Shown piece after piece: positions 22,862 to 36,059 of a stretch of DNA of 64,000 nt. The DNA is from Aquatica leii (Eukaryota; Arthropoda; Insecta; Coleoptera; Lampyridae), in assembly GCA_035610365.1 (NCBI GenBank), contig CM069432.1, positions 85,036,020 to 85,100,019 on the forward strand. Reading direction: 5' to 3'. How positions within the stretch are numbered: position 1 is the first letter of the stretch; each line of letters opens with the position of its first letter. Position numbers and translations under genes: made by a program. Under the pieces are notes generated by a model. It saw only the letters and a program-made list of their open reading frames with translations. It made no database searches and was not told the origin of the DNA.

Positions 22862-23220
22862 TTTTACTTTCCTATACGGAAAGTATAGCAATCGCAATTT
22901 TTTTTCAAATTTTTTTTTTGCATAATTTTACGTCTCAAGGTCTCCTGAATTAGAAAAATGTATTTTTCACAAAGTAAAAGTAGGTATATCTGCCATTTTT
23001 AACAGTGTTTCTTATATAATTTTGTATGTATGTAAATTACTTGAATTATTGTTATAGTTTCTTATAGAGATAATTCTTCCTCACAATTTATTCAAACAAA
23101 CAAATTTTTAAACATTAACAGTTTATTAGATATTTGATGTATAATTTAAAATAAATTCTATATATAATCTAGGTTCGAATCCTGGCTGGGGCAATTTTTT
23201 TAGAAAAAAAAAGTTGAACT
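22862..23220 (+). repeat. Dispersed repeat, copy 1, with tRNA-like 3' half
   Basis: It starts TTTCCTATACGGAAAGTATA followed by GCAATCGCAATTTTT. It ends with TCTAGGTTCGAATCCTGGC then TGGGGCA. The end contains a complete T-arm (CTAGG, loop TTCGAAT, CCTGG, with a B-box GGTTCGAATCC) and a plausible acceptor strand. Related copies lie at 47463-47835 and about 47930-48275. Compared with them this copy lacks part of the middle. No A box was found upstream, so it is not a complete tRNA gene. Confidence 0.6.
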
Positions 23221-23453
23221 TTAATTTTTTAATGACGTTTGTTTGTATGTCTTAAAATACCGTTAAACATTAGCTATATTATTAGTTTTTAATTAAACCG
23301 GCAGTGATTGTTACAAATTTTTAGAAGTGGCAGCCACGGGTTTAAACCAACTATCGTTGCAAATCCAATGATTTTTGCAATACAAAGCAGATCGTACTAA
23401 TACATTTAATCCGTAGTGGCACAAATAAATCTGCACGCATTAATCGTGATAAC

Positions 23454-24555
23454 TAAAGAGCGGACATTAAGGCACATGTATGGAGCCTGCCTATTGTAAA
23501 TAAATTAGTAGTTTTTAATAAATAAAGACGCAACACTATTTTGCCTTTTTGTGCCTTTTTAAAGAGTATTATTTTATATTGCCTTTTTACATATAAGTTT
23601 TGAAAAGTTTGTGTAAACAGTGTTTTAATAGGTAGATGACGATAACGCATTACAGAATTTTACTTAAATTACGTACAATAATATAATTAACATTTTTTGC
23701 TCAAAAGGTCTTACCACGAACCTATAAATAACAACAGGGACAAAAGCGGAAGGATTTCGCAATGAATCATATTTTATAGGTCTATTCAGTACCTAAGTAA
23801 AGCAAACAAATATAGTTAATTTTAATTCTGTCCTTTAATGACTGAAACACATGATATAAATATTCTTTGTTAGTTATAAATACCTGTGATATTGTCACAC
23901 TGTGATAGTCTATTACTGTTGTGCTGTGAGTAAGTTTTAAAAAATGCCACCTAATAAACAATTAAAATTTGAAAATAATTACAAGTGGAGTCAATTGAAC
24001 AATAATTGAACAACCGACGGAGAAAACTTTTTTTGTCAAGTTTGTTCAAAATCAGTAAGTTTGTATTATTTTAATTTAAATGCTTTTAATTACTAGTATA
24101 TGTATTATTTTAGATAGGTGCTACTAAAAAGTACCGTAAAATAACACTTGGGTAGTGGTGTACATTTAAAAAATATTTAAAAAACTATGAAACAACCATT
24201 GTTAAAAAACGTTATAGAAGATCAACAGAATAAACCTGGCTCATTAAAAACAGCTTTTGCTCTAGATTTGTGGGAAGCATTGGTGTCGGCTCAAATTCCT
24301 CTTAAAAATTTGATAATATCAATTTTCGCAATTTCCTCTAAGGATAAAAGGCAACAGTTTCTTGGTCAAAATAATGAAAAATATTTGATTTGTGCTTCGG
24401 AAAATAATAGCACTTAATAAACATTGTAAAACAAAAAAATTACCTGTAAATTTTAATAGATATTTGTGCCTTTTTCATTGCCTTTTTGGCAGGTTTAATA
24501 TGCCTTTTATGCCACCTTTTTTGGTATTTTTTCTTGCCTTACTATCCGCTCTTTA
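23454..24555 (+). mobile_element. hAT DNA transposon, internally deleted, with 8-bp target duplication
   Basis: The element starts TAAAGAGCGGACATTAAGGCA and ends with the inverse of TAAAGAGCGGATAGTAAGGCA. It is flanked by perfect GTGATAAC duplications at 23446-23453 and 24556-24563. An 8-bp duplication is the hallmark of hAT insertion. Many GCCTTTTT motifs occur near both ends (subterminal repeats). At 1102 bp it is too short for a full transposase and keeps only N-terminal coding remnants, so it is nonautonomous. Confidence 0.9.
23944..24417 (+). pseudogene. hAT transposase N-terminal remnant with intron
   Basis: From the ATG at 23944 the frame reads MPPNKQLKFENNYKWSQL and, after a premature stop, ENFFCQVCSKS. 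A GT..AG intron (about 24055-24114) then joins to IGATKKY. Downstream the open stretch from 24187 reads FALDLWEALVSAQIPLKNL, the signature of the N-terminal region of CGBP1-like hAT proteins (F...L..A...ANIPL.KL). The zinc-binding start and this helix would serve DNA binding. The dimerisation and DDE parts are absent. Stops interrupt it. Confidence 0.65.
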
Positions 24556-24563
24556 GTGATAAC

Positions 24564-27500
24564 ATATATCTAAGTTGTACGGATTTACGTTCGACAGTTA
24601 CACAAATTAATAGATAGTAAAAGAATTGTACTCGCTATTGCTTAGTCATCTTAATACTTATTGGCATACCTGAATTGTCTCTTTAAATTGCTAAAATGAA
24701 AGAAAAATTAGATAAAGGTAGATATCACAAATAATTTGCTCGTAATTTAACAAACGAATTTTATGAACCTCAATGCGTCAATATTCCAAATGACTATCAC
24801 TCAAAACATCGCAGGTGTGCTCTCAAGTTAATCGTTTATCAACCAAATACTTCAAATTGACCCCAAATTATGTCTGACAATTGGTGTAAGTAACCAATGT
24901 CCCAATCCTATGTAATTTCGAATTTTGTCGACTTGATGTGCTTAATAGCCTTGACATGCACAATTCTCAAAAAAACCAGACACGTGGCGGTGACTCAAGT
25001 CGCTATGATAATTACGGGAAAATTAAAACATGTCACAAAAATAACAGTTAATTCTTACCCATTAATAACGTGGATAAAAGCGAATGATTAAAAATAAAGG
25101 TCTTACTGGAAGCGAACGTTAAGTTCCATGTAGATTCCTTCTTACATAGAGCGGAAATGCCTTTTTATTAATTAATATCCATATGTCAAAACAACAAAAA
25201 AATAACAATTACCACTCTGAATGTTGCGAGGAGCGTTCCGGGACGAAATTCATGCAGTACGCAACCTATATCAAAAGATTTTTAACAAAGAACATAATAC
25301 TAGTTACAACTTAACCAATTTGCAAAACGGGTGGTTTATTTTAATTTTAATAACTATTTTATTTAAAAAAAAACATTTAAATTTTATTAGAAAAAATCAT
25401 CACACAACAGAAAAATATTTAGCAATTTTAGTTAGAAATTTAAATTTTAAGTTTAATGTTTTCTTGGCAGATCGAAAATTAGTTAATTTTTTCTTAATTA
25501 ATACGTATAAAAATAGCTAAAATTTTTGTATACGATGATGCAAATCCTGTTACAAACTAACACACGCAACCAATAAATATTTAATTTTAGGAATTAAAGA
25601 ATAACACAAAATAGTTTCATTTAAAATAGAAGCCAAATACCTAAAATTGTATATTGATGACGTGCAATGCGTAAAGTTAACAGTGACAATTACATCTACT
25701 TTTAAACGCCATACACATTCATGAAAAAGTGCCAACTATGACAAGTATTTTAAAACGTTATAAAAAATAATATATACGTTAAAATAAAAAATAAAAAATT
25801 TTAATATTACCGAGAATCGTGAAAATGTATAGTGTATGCACGAGTAAGATAAAAATACATGTTTACGTTCATTGAGACCAATGTAATTCACAAAATAATA
25901 ATGGTTTAAATTTAACTGCACACATCTGTGTTTTATTTAAGAAGTGCATTATATGTTGGTTTCGTCAAAAAATAGTATGCTTAGTTGCTTAGAAGAATAT
26001 AATAACTATTATAATAAATATCTAACTATGTCTAGGCTTGGTTTCTATTTAATTTAGGGTGATAGAATTAAATAAACATCGAAAACAGTATATCTTGTAT
26101 TAAATCGGGTTGTTTGTTACAAAGCTATTAATTCCTAAATAAGCAGGATTTATTACAATTTATTGCTTGTCTAACTATTAGAACGTTGGAATGTAACCAT
26201 AACACCTATTAAGCATCTTATATCAAAGTTTTTGTTGTTGTTGTATAGTATTAGTGTACAAGGCTCTAGATAATTTTAGTGATCACTAGATTCTCATTAC
26301 ATCTTCATTAGCGATTGTTCTGATTACAAACATACAGAAGCGTAACAAGCCAACCTCATGCATATATGAATATGCTATTAACGATGGCTTACAATCTCTC
26401 CCCTGTAATGCTATATGCATTTTAGTGCCCTCATCATGTTGGTTTTGTTTAAAGCTTTAACAAATGTAAACACGCAAATGTGTAGATACAAAATTATTAC
26501 AATTACCTGTTAGATTGTTGTCAATTTAACTTTGAATAAATGTTATTGTTAGTGAACCATTTTTGGTAAGTAAAAATACGTTATTTATTTTTTAAATAAT
26601 ATCTACTTAATTTTAAAAACTGTAATCAACAAAGACGAAGTACGTATAATTAATATTTTAGTAAAATAAGTACATGTATGAGAAAGATTTGATGCATTTG
26701 ATGTTTACGGTTTGCAATTTTATATTGACAAGTAAGGCTTATTAATGATTACAATTAAACTCATGAATTCAAACTGTTCTAGTAATTAAAATATTTATAA
26801 ATTTAAAATAAAATTATAAATACACTTAAACGCATCAAAAACTGATTTTAGACATCTAATGTAAATGCAATGTTATAATCTAGAAATACTATATGTTAAA
26901 TCAAAAGACGACATAAAAGTAAGTTTTTTTATTTATTTTAAATTACTTTCACAGAGTGTACTCAAATCAAACACTAATTAATATAAAATCAAGACTAATT
27001 TAAAAAAATGTCCAGGCATTTTAATCTTGATTTTCACAGTTCGTTATACTACATGTATACTATTTGATTTAACATTTAATCTAATTTCCGTTATTATTTC
27101 CTAAAATAAGACTTATTTAAAATTTCTTTGGGCAAATTTAATAGTGTTTTCGTTACTTTTATGTACGTTAATTTAATGTTGTCTATCCAAAGTGTAAGTT
27201 GAAATTTGTTATTAATTTTTTCTAAAAATTTATTTAATTTTACAGTTAAACAATATAGTAAATACAATAAATACAAACCTTTATTATATTTTATAATTAC
27301 ATAGCTCAACAAATGTTTACATGTAATTTTACATCTATTATTGGCCAGAATGTTTTTTTGTTGTTAAAAGACTCGTTCCACATCACACGACACAATGTAG
27401 GAAATTTAAAATATATGACATTCATAGGTAAAAAAATGTTTATTTGATGCGTCCATCAGGGTTATTTTTGTAACATTTTACGTGCTGATCACTTGTATTT

Positions 27501-28300
27501 TTCAATAATACTTTTTTTAATTTATTGAAATCCTTTTTCTTCAGTTCACTTAAACAATGGACTACATTTTCTGTAGTTAAAATGTTTTGTTTTAAACAAA
27601 GGCATTTTTCTGTAAGTTTGTTTATTACAAGTACTATTTTTTTGGATAATATCAAATCCACTATAATATGTTTTTTTTTTTTAAATTATTTAAACATTTG
27701 ACTGATTTGTGCTTCGTCAGGGTCTAATTTATCGACAACTTTCTTAATAATTTCAATTTTTGTATAATAAATTGCAACTTTTATCTAGATTCGTCATCGA
27801 ATTAGTGTATATTTACAAAAAAAATTCTAAACTGTTGAAAACGACTTAGCGATTAGGAAAATATTTGTTTTAACTTCGCCGAGCAATACCAAAGTTTCTA
27901 TTAATTGTTAAAGCGGCAAGCAAGTCTGAGTGACTACCGAAGAACAAGAACTTGACCAAGTATAACTCCTACAATTTTAGTAATGAGAGGTACCTCACAA
28001 ATTAATTTTTTGGTAACTATTATAGTTAACTTGCTACAGCACTTTCAATTGATCATAGTAAAATTTAGAACATGTTTATTAACGTAAATCATAATACAAA
28101 CAACAAAGTACTACAAATTATAAAACTATGTAATACTTTATAATCAATACTATAATGAATAATCGGAAAGTCGTATTACGGTCATTATTATATATATTAA
28201 AGTGTTCCCAAAGATGTAATATTATAGATCGAGATAACCTAAGATTATGAAAAACATCCAAAGAAAGTTAGAATTGAATCTAGTCAGAAGAAGAATACGG
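24564..28300. other. AT-rich noncoding DNA
   Basis: Open frames of 60-100 codons (24897-25091, 25221-25520, 27094-27312, 27440-27661) have AT-driven composition and no motif I can name. No repeats or RNA genes seen. Confidence 0.4.
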
Positions 28301-29269
28301 TGCCGGTATAAATAAATAAAATTCTTAACACGTGTTCCCAATATAAATAAACGAATGAAAATAAGTACTAGTGTAAATAAACGTGAACTGCAATTTATCG
28401 CAAACAGTGTTTGTAAATATTACATCATAGTTGTTTTTCCTAAATACCGTTACATTTTATTAGTTAGTTTAACTAAAAATAACGTTTATAAAGATTAGCT
28501 CTAAATTTTGTGTAAATAATTAGTCTAAATAAATAAATTTTAAAATTCGTTACAATGGTATCAGGGGTGGGGTTGCGATTTCAAGGTGTAAATAAACAAA
28601 CAATATTAAGCATTTTCTTTTATCAATGCGTATAAATTAATCATTTAATAATAAAAATTTAGTGCTAAAAATAAAAATAGTAATAAGTGAAGCGAAGAAA
28701 CTGATTTAAAAGTTGCGGATTTAAAAAGAAAACTAAAAGAACGTGATCTAGAAATAAATGGTACTTTAGTTGTGTTACAACAACGGCTTTGCAAAAATTT
28801 GGAAGAATGTGGTATTTGTTTGAAATTCTCAAAGTAATGGATTTTGGTAGTTTTATTAAAAAAATAAATGACAATTTTCAAAAATTAAAAAAAGGTTGTC
28901 CAAAAGTACTAAAAAAATGCAAAAAATTTTTGAAAAATACAATCCAGCATTCAAAAGAAAATAAAATCTATCAAAGAACAACTACAGGTTAGTGTTAAAA
29001 ATCAGATTAAGGCTGTTTACAAAGAAACGCAATCTAATATTAAAATTAAAAAATAGTTGGAGCAACAAACAGATCTGTCTCCAATAGTGGACCTACGTAT
29101 AGAAGTGCTTGGAATTTTGCACTGTTTCTGACCGTTTAAAGAAATTACGAATTGTTAATTCTACGTTTAGAAAGAAAATTTAGAAACGCAAGAAGTATAT
29201 CAAATTAAAAAAAAACATGTTTAAAAAGATGCACAAAGCGTTTAAGAGGTTGGATTTAACATCGCTAGA

Positions 29270-29480
29270 CTAACACGACTTGCGTAATCTACGGGCGGCG
29301 ACAGATAGGTTTCTAGAACAATTAGTTATACCGGTTTTTGTAGACGGACTTCAAGTCAACGAAACGCAGTTAATTATACTGCTAGTTCAACTTAAGCCGT
29401 TGGATGACGTTTTAACTCACGCCTTAGATTTTGAAGCAGAAAAACAGGAGTTACACCCAGACAGCCATAAAGTACGTTGA
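29270..29480 (+). pseudogene. Gypsy gag fragment (plus-strand copy)
   Basis: The open stretch reads FLEQLVIPVFVDGLQVNETQ and then KPLDDVLTHALDFEAEKQEL. It is collinear with the same region of the minus-strand gypsy element (DTFLEQLAI, then LDDALVHALEFEAAKQA). This is the C-terminal part of the gag capsid, before the nucleic-acid-binding region. An earlier coiled-coil piece is readable at about 28680-29060. No zinc knuckle is left. Confidence 0.7.
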
Positions 29481-29869
29481 ATTGCAAAAGTACCCGCCAA
29501 GACACAAGAAACCATAAAAAAAATAGCGCGACAAATGCTTTGGCAAAAAGAAATGGCGACTTTTATTGCGGTGAAATAAGCTACAAACAACAACAACGTA
29601 CTAAACTAAAAAAAACTTGAAAAGCTTTCAAAAAATTAGAACAAATTGACTAAAAGAGACAAACGGTAATCTCATCCAGTCATGTACTAGAGATTACCTT
29701 TTGTATTGCATTGCCTTTGAAACAATTAGACAGCATTTGAATAGCAACATCAATGAACGAAGTGTTGATCGACACGGTAGCGATAAAAATCATTATTCGT
29801 TTTGACATGTTTTTGGAACATTACCAGTAAGAATACGACTTTGAACGGCAACGGGCAAAGAAATATCTA

Positions 29870-30780
29870 CTCATGAACAACTAAAAATGACCATTGGCTT
29901 GGAAAATGAAGTGCTAGAGACATCAAGTACTGGTAACCGACATTACAAACAATTTCTTTTTTGGAATAGACGTTATGAAAAAGTATCGATTCCAGTTGGA
30001 TATAAAGAACAATGTTCTTAATATTAACGGTAAAAAATCCTTTTTCATTCGTTAGAGAAGACAACCGTTTGAATTTTATTGAGTAAAGTTGCAAATTATT
30101 GGAAAAAGGACTACTAGCTGGCAAAATATTAGTACAAGTTAAAAACACAGTGCCAGTAAGAATCTTGTAAGTGCGTGAATTATAATGAAGCTACGTCGTT
30201 GAGGAAGTGCCAAAACCTCAGCCAAGACTAGATGGTTAAATTTAACGCGTTGATTCAGCAGTATCAAATGTGTTTGCGCTAAAGAGTAGTTCCAAAGAAA
30301 GAATTAACGTGGTAAAGCACAAAATTAATACTAGGAGCGCTTGGACGATACGACAACATCTACTCCGACTTCCTGTTACAAAAACAGATGAATAAAATTA
30401 ATAATTACTGATATGGAGAGAAAATGTGATTGAATCTTTAAATAGTTTATGGGCGTTCTCATAAATACTAGTAACGAAGAAAAACGGGCGCTAGTCACTT
30501 TACCAATTTTAAGTTATCCAAGAAGAAATTTAATACTAACGCAAGTAATGAAAAAGCAGATAAACAAGTAGTAAGATCAATTGAGAGACTGCAAGAGTAT
30601 TACTATTACATAGAACACCGTACCGAAAGGAATGCTAATTTTTTTGTAGAAAACCATGTACGGCAGTCTGCATCCATTATTCTCAACTTGAAAAAAAAAT
30701 CGAATATCTCCAAAAAACTGCTAGAATTGATGATGAGTGGGAACTTTGGCAGTTTGATCGAATCATCATTTATCGAATGC
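29870..30780 (+). pseudogene. Gypsy protease-pol remnants (plus-strand copy)
   Basis: Fragments match the minus-strand copy in order. About 29885 corresponds to the protease end (TIGLENEVLE). About 30250 corresponds to the pre-RT region (a decayed form of [12 protein letters not shown] and [12 protein letters not shown]). About 30490 gives ILSYPRRN, the RNase H start. About 30560-30740 gives IERLQEYYYYIEHRTERNAN and then the linker before integrase. The RT core is deleted. Everything is frame-broken. Confidence 0.65.
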
Positions 30781-30929
30781 AAAAATTCTTATAACCACGG
30801 CAGCAGTCGGAACACAGACCTCTGGGTGTGAGCTTGAATGAAAGTAAAATACACAAGCATGAATTCCTTTAATTTATTTGCAATTATAACATATTACACT
30901 AGCTATTTACATTAAAGAAAAAATGAACA

Positions 30930-31008
30930 TTATTTAGATTAAAACAATATCTGGGTTAAAACAATGTTTGAATTAAAAAAATATTTGGATTAAAACAATA
31001 TTTGGGTG
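30930..31008. repeat. Short tandem repeat, ~18-bp unit
   Basis: About four to five imperfect copies of ATTAAAACAATATTTGGG-like units, just outside the decayed gypsy copy. Confidence 0.5.
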
Positions 31009-31009
31009 C

Positions 31010-31785
31010 TAATCACCTTTAAATTAGTGATTAATAAAAAGCATAAAAATCTTATAACTATTAATCGATATCAAATTTAAAAGTAATAAACGTTTAATTT
31101 GTTACGGAGTATGTACTCCGAAAAATTTTTGATAACACAAATTATTTAATTTGAATTTAAAATGTAATACGTAGTAGAATAACTTCAAGCTGACTCACCA
31201 TATAATATGACGTTATCTGAGATCTTCTATTTACAGCACATTTTTTTTTCAAATGATTAGCTTCTTCCAGAACAAAATAATGAATCAACCAAATGTAGAT
31301 TGGAAAGCAAAACAGCAGGCATAAAACCAAAATATAAATCCAATGAAGAAAAAGTCCAATAAAGGAATTGTCCAGTAACGGAAAAGTCCAGTAAAGAAAA
31401 AAACCCTAAATATAAATAATTAGAATGGTTTTTAATCGACATGAAATCACTTACGTTGCCTTACATACAACGGTTTTAAAATCAATTTCCTTTGTTAATG
31501 CACTGCATCATATTACTAAATTACTAATCATATTGAATTCAATAGAAAAATTATATCGGAATAAAGATAAACTTACCAGGAATTACTTGGAAAGAATAAA
31601 TTGTTTTTATTGCAGCACTTACTTTGTGCAAGCCTAAAGATGGCTCAAACGGAAGTACGAACAAAAATCGATTGCTCGGTCGGTTCGAAGTACGACACGA
31701 CGTTGTCAAACTGTATAAATTTAAATGCAAATTAGTTACAGAAAATAAACGAATGCAAAATTGAATATTAATTGTAATGAATTCT
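31010..31785. other. AT-rich noncoding DNA
   Basis: Nothing supported. A purine-rich stretch with repeated AAAGTCCAGTAA-like words lies near 31345-31400. Confidence 0.35.
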
Positions 31786-32616
31786 TAACGGGACGTTACA
31801 ACTTGCGTCACAAACCAGAAAAAGTATCCTAAATAAAAATACTCCTGAACCGAACAGCAACCGCCGACGACCAACCTGTGAAAAAATGCGTGCTTTGAGC
31901 AGTAGTTCTAATTTGCACATGCTTACTCCTTCTTTAACAACATGTTGCACACCATTTTTTCAATCAGTACTAAACAATAGGTAAGGCTCTTTGTAAAAAA
32001 ATTTTTACTTTAGACAACTTGAACATTTTATTTTTTTTACGTAAGAACGAAGCTACGAATAAGACTCCTAAAGCACAACGTTTTATTGCCTATGGAGAAT
32101 TTTTTGCAACTTATGCTCACTTAAAGCGTTTAGTTGAAGACAAACATTTATTGACAATATCGGATTTAAACGCCGAAGATAAAATGAATTTTCTAGCAAC
32201 AGAAAAAATATGTTCACCAAAAATGATTAAATTGACTTTTGATATCAAAACTTGCATACATAACACTCAGTTATAAAGTTGGAGAAAACTATATAACAAG
32301 TAATTGTTATGTTTGCTTACAGCTGAATGCTTACGCATTGATCAACGTAATTTGTAATTTTCAAGAAAACACGAATTTAAGGCATGACATGTTTACGGCG
32401 CTATTTTCTAGTCAAACCTGTGAGAAAATGTTTCGAACAGCAAGATCAATGACCTCGACATTTTCGACAGTGGGTAATTATAGCATAAAAAATATTATTT
32501 GCCGAGTAGACAGAATCAAAGCGGTGAATAATATTTCAAAGGATCTCAAAGATGTTATAATTTTTCCAAAAGAAAAAACAATAGCTAGAAAAATACAAAA
32601 AATGACACATCGTTAA
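31786..32616 (+). pseudogene. Unassigned insect transposase-like fragment
   Basis: Two open stretches (32019-32276 and 32239-32616) overlap in different frames. The second contains LRHDMFTALFSSQTCEKMFR followed by TARSMTSTFSTVGNYSIKNI. This wording (F.SQ.CE..FR..RSM.S.FST..NFS......R..RI) recurs in transposon-associated proteins of insects that I recall but cannot assign to a superfamily. An upstream patch at 31795-31930 reads PEPNSNRRRPTCEKMRALSS and may belong to it. A frameshift separates the parts, so it is probably dead. Confidence 0.4.
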
Positions 32617-32637
32617 ATTTTGATGTAAATGACTTCA

Positions 32638-32695
32638 TAGAAAATGCATTGTGAAATGCCTTAATCGATTAAGGCATTTGACACTGCATTTTCTA
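32638..32695. repeat. 58-bp palindrome
   Basis: The centre is a perfect 26-bp palindrome around ATCGAT (AAATGCCTTAAT on one side). The outer arms TAGAAAATGCA also match, and about three mismatched pairs lie in between. It sits 22 bp after the transposase-like frame ends, so it may be a terminal repeat or the junction of two elements. Confidence 0.75.
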
Positions 32696-32699
32696 TAAG

Positions 32700-35600
32700 G
32701 AATTTACAAATCCTGGGAATCAATGTGAATAATAACAGTTGGAATTTTATTTCAGTACCTACAATAAAAAATATCATAATTGAAAACGTAAACGAAAGTC
32801 TTTACTTGAGTCTATGTCAGTATTGTCAGTTCTATAAAATTTAGTTCATAATGATACGGTAGCAGTCGTAACACTATTTTGTTTACTGTGTGATTTTATC
32901 AATTGTATACAAAGTATGTTTATTTTTGTGTTGACATATTAACTGTAAACGATCAGACTAAACCATATCTGTTTCAAATGCATTTTTCTTTGAGTGTAAC
33001 CAATTCTATATCAATTTTTTGTATACTGACGCGGAAAATATTTTTTAATCGTTAACAATAGTGATTCTCTGGTAATCTTGTTAAAAAATCCGGAATCCAT
33101 ATTTTACTGTTGTATTTAATTCTTCGTAGCGTTCTGATTTCTTGCCATCAAAAAATATGTAACGTATCTTCAACAAAATTTTACTCAAAACTAACCTAAT
33201 TATATATTTATAATTTTTATAAAGGTCAAATATAGATTTATTTGTTGTTTTGCAGCGCTTTATGTTTGTTTTATATTTTTGTTCCAATTATAATGTGGTT
33301 GCGTTTCACTAAAATGCTTTTATTTCAAATATCTAAATTGTAAAAAAAGTTTTTTTCGGAGCAATTGTTTTTAAATTTGGTTCTTGTAAAAGAATGTATA
33401 ACGATCAACAAAAAAATTGTGACAAATCTGACCTTTTTTTGTAAACTATTACTAATCCTATCCAGTGTCCGGATATTATTTAAACAAAAATCCGTGTACC
33501 ATTTTTTAAATACTGTTTTTAACTGTTTTGTCAATTATTTATAAGACGACAGGTCAACTATTAGAATATTGAAAACTTGTTACAGTTTACGTGGTTTTAA
33601 AAACCGAACATTGTTGATTTTGCAATACCTACAAAAATTTAAAGGTTAGAATTTTCAATTTCTACCATAAACAAAAGGTACCTACTCCTTCAGAATTTGT
33701 ACATACATTAAAAACAGTATTTGTTGGAACATGTAAAGCAGGCACTGCTTTTCTGCAATAGACAAGTATCCTAAATCTAGTCGATTTCCACTATTTTGGT
33801 TGCAAATTAACTACATCACTTGTACTCTACATTGCGTAATCTGTAATCAAATAACAGCAATAGAAAATATTTAGTTCTCAGAAAAATTTCTTAATTAAAT
33901 ACAAGAACTCGGTGGTGTAAACGGGGCTGTAGTTCAGGTAATTAACAAAACAAGAATTGGACGCGATACTTTTAAGTCGCTTCTCGTAGTTATTAAAATA
34001 GATACTGTTCGTCAGAAAAATTTGTAATTAAAAATGTGACTCCATTATAAAAGGTTTTTAAGTTAAATACAATTGAAAATTTAAAAAACAATTAATTAGA
34101 ATTAATATACGAAGTAAAGGAATAGTACTGTACATGTTCAGGTAGCAAATAAACGTAATTGGATAACACAACTAAAAGCAAATGCAAGAAGATTTGTATG
34201 TTTATATACTATGCACTTTAAACTGTAAAAACAGTTTCTTTAATTTGTTGTTCTAGTTTTTCTATACAGCCTAAAATGTATTTAACAAAGTGCGGTATCA
34301 TTAATGATAAGGGTTTATAACATTATTAAGATTTTCTTTGAGTATTACAAAGTATACGTACATTTTTAGCTTAATGTGTAGGATTAAATTTTATTTATGT
34401 TTTTTTCAAATGCAAACATTAATAGAAGAAAATTATTTTTAAAAATGCATACGCATAAATTTATTTGTTTTAACATAAAGAAAGATGTTGTTGAAATGAA
34501 AAGTATCTAAAAATTGTTTGTTTATGTATGTTTCTATTTCCAACGTGTAAAATTTTTTTTACTTATTTACATGCTGACTTTTATTTATTTATTTATTAAA
34601 TGCTAAAATCATCATTTAAAAACGTTAAAATCATACTGTAAGTAGATTATACAACTCATGCAAATGTAAAGTTATACTAAAATGTATTGTTCACCAAGAG
34701 TAATCATGGTTTATAAATTTTTGAAATTTATAGCAACACATAAATTTCATCGAATTACAAATTGCAACCAGTCTACCTAAAGTTTAATACTAAACTATGA
34801 TTAAATTGAGTTTACTGTTTTTACATGCACTTTTTTATAGGTACCTTACACCTGTTTCTTGCAGTTAAATCACAAACACTTCAAATCAAATATTATTTAT
34901 AAAAAGATCAAATACTTTGTTTTAAAAAATTGTTACTACTCGTCTAGCCAAATCATTTTTAAAGTTTATTTTCATTAAGGTTAATTAATATTTACTTAAA
35001 CAAAATAACTTCTGATTTTTAAAACAAAATTAGAGTTTCATATTGCCATTTCTAATTTATTATTTTTATTTATAATAGTTTTATATAAAGAAATAAATTT
35101 TGCGGTCTTAAAGACAAAACTAATACTGATAATAGTAAAAAAAAATGTTATGTATAAACTAATTCACCTTGTTTGCGATGAGTTTTAAGTCCTTGGCGTT
35201 TCACATACCTTTAGATGCTCTTCTTTCATCATACAACTTATAAGTCGAATATGAAACTTTCCGTTTCAGATAAAAACATCTAAAAACATAGTTCCTCTGC
35301 AACACAGTATCTCTAAATTAAAAGGATACCGAACGATTTTTAATGTCTACGTAAACTTCACTGTACAAAAAGCAGGGCTGCTTTTGGTAAATAAATACGG
35401 TTGGCAAAATTTAAATCTTTGATAGTGTCAAGTTTGGTAGTCTTGCCGTACGAGGTCGGTATAAACAGATGTCATGTCTAAAATTTGCAAAAAACGACGT
35501 TAAACCAATAAAATAATAAACGGCCGCACAATAGGCTAGGCCGAAAAAATAAAAGTCAAAATTTTTAAATCCAATAGGTCGCAAAATGTGCATATACGTA

Positions 35601-36055
35601 CGTTTAGATCCCAGAAAAAAAACAAAAACAATAAATATCCATTGCCCTCTACAGGGCGATGAATTTTTTGTTTTTTAGAATATTTGATATTTTTTGATTA
35701 TATCATATAACATACCTCAAAATACTAGCAATTTAATATTTTGCAACAAAATAAGTATTTTTATGTTTTTTATCACTAATAAGTTCTGAAGTATTTAAAC
35801 GCCACATAATCTCGTTTCGTTAGTAGGAAGGCATCTTTGCATTGTTACGGTCGACGTATTGAGTGATTGACTAATTGTGATTGTGATTTATTATTTTAAA
35901 GTAACGTTTGAAACTGAGTGCTAAAATGATAAAACCTACAAGAGCTACAATGAACTGCCCTATTTTTTGACCTCCTACTGACCTAAGTTACATGGTGTTG
36001 CCAACTGTCAAAGACACTTTAGTTCTGTACTCCTTTATAAGACATTCCATAAAAG
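32700..36055. other. AT-rich noncoding DNA with one small hairpin
   Basis: No gene supported. At 35641-35660 an 8-bp stem (ATTGCCCT / AGGGCGAT) with a 4-nt loop sits between A-rich and T-rich flanks that also pair. A readable stretch near 33905-34025 (VNGAVVQVINKTRIGRDTF) is not recognised. Confidence 0.35.
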
Positions 36056-36059
36056 ACAA

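Larger units (their letters stand above)
28310..30785 (+). mobile_element. Gypsy LTR retrotransposon, decayed plus-strand copy
   Basis: The end of a 5' LTR is visible at about 28554 (attcgttaca). A primer-binding region there (TGGGGTTGCGA, 28568-28578) matches the one in the better copy at 43951-43961. Reading on, a gag coiled-coil start, gag capsid, protease end, pre-RT region, RNase H start and linker follow in decayed form, with large internal deletions. No integrase, macro domain or 3' LTR was recognised. The copy is dead. Confidence 0.7.

Noticed and set aside
23172-23196. A tRNA gene
   Set aside because: Only the T-arm and an acceptor strand are present; no D-arm, anticodon arm or A box was found, and related copies have decayed it.
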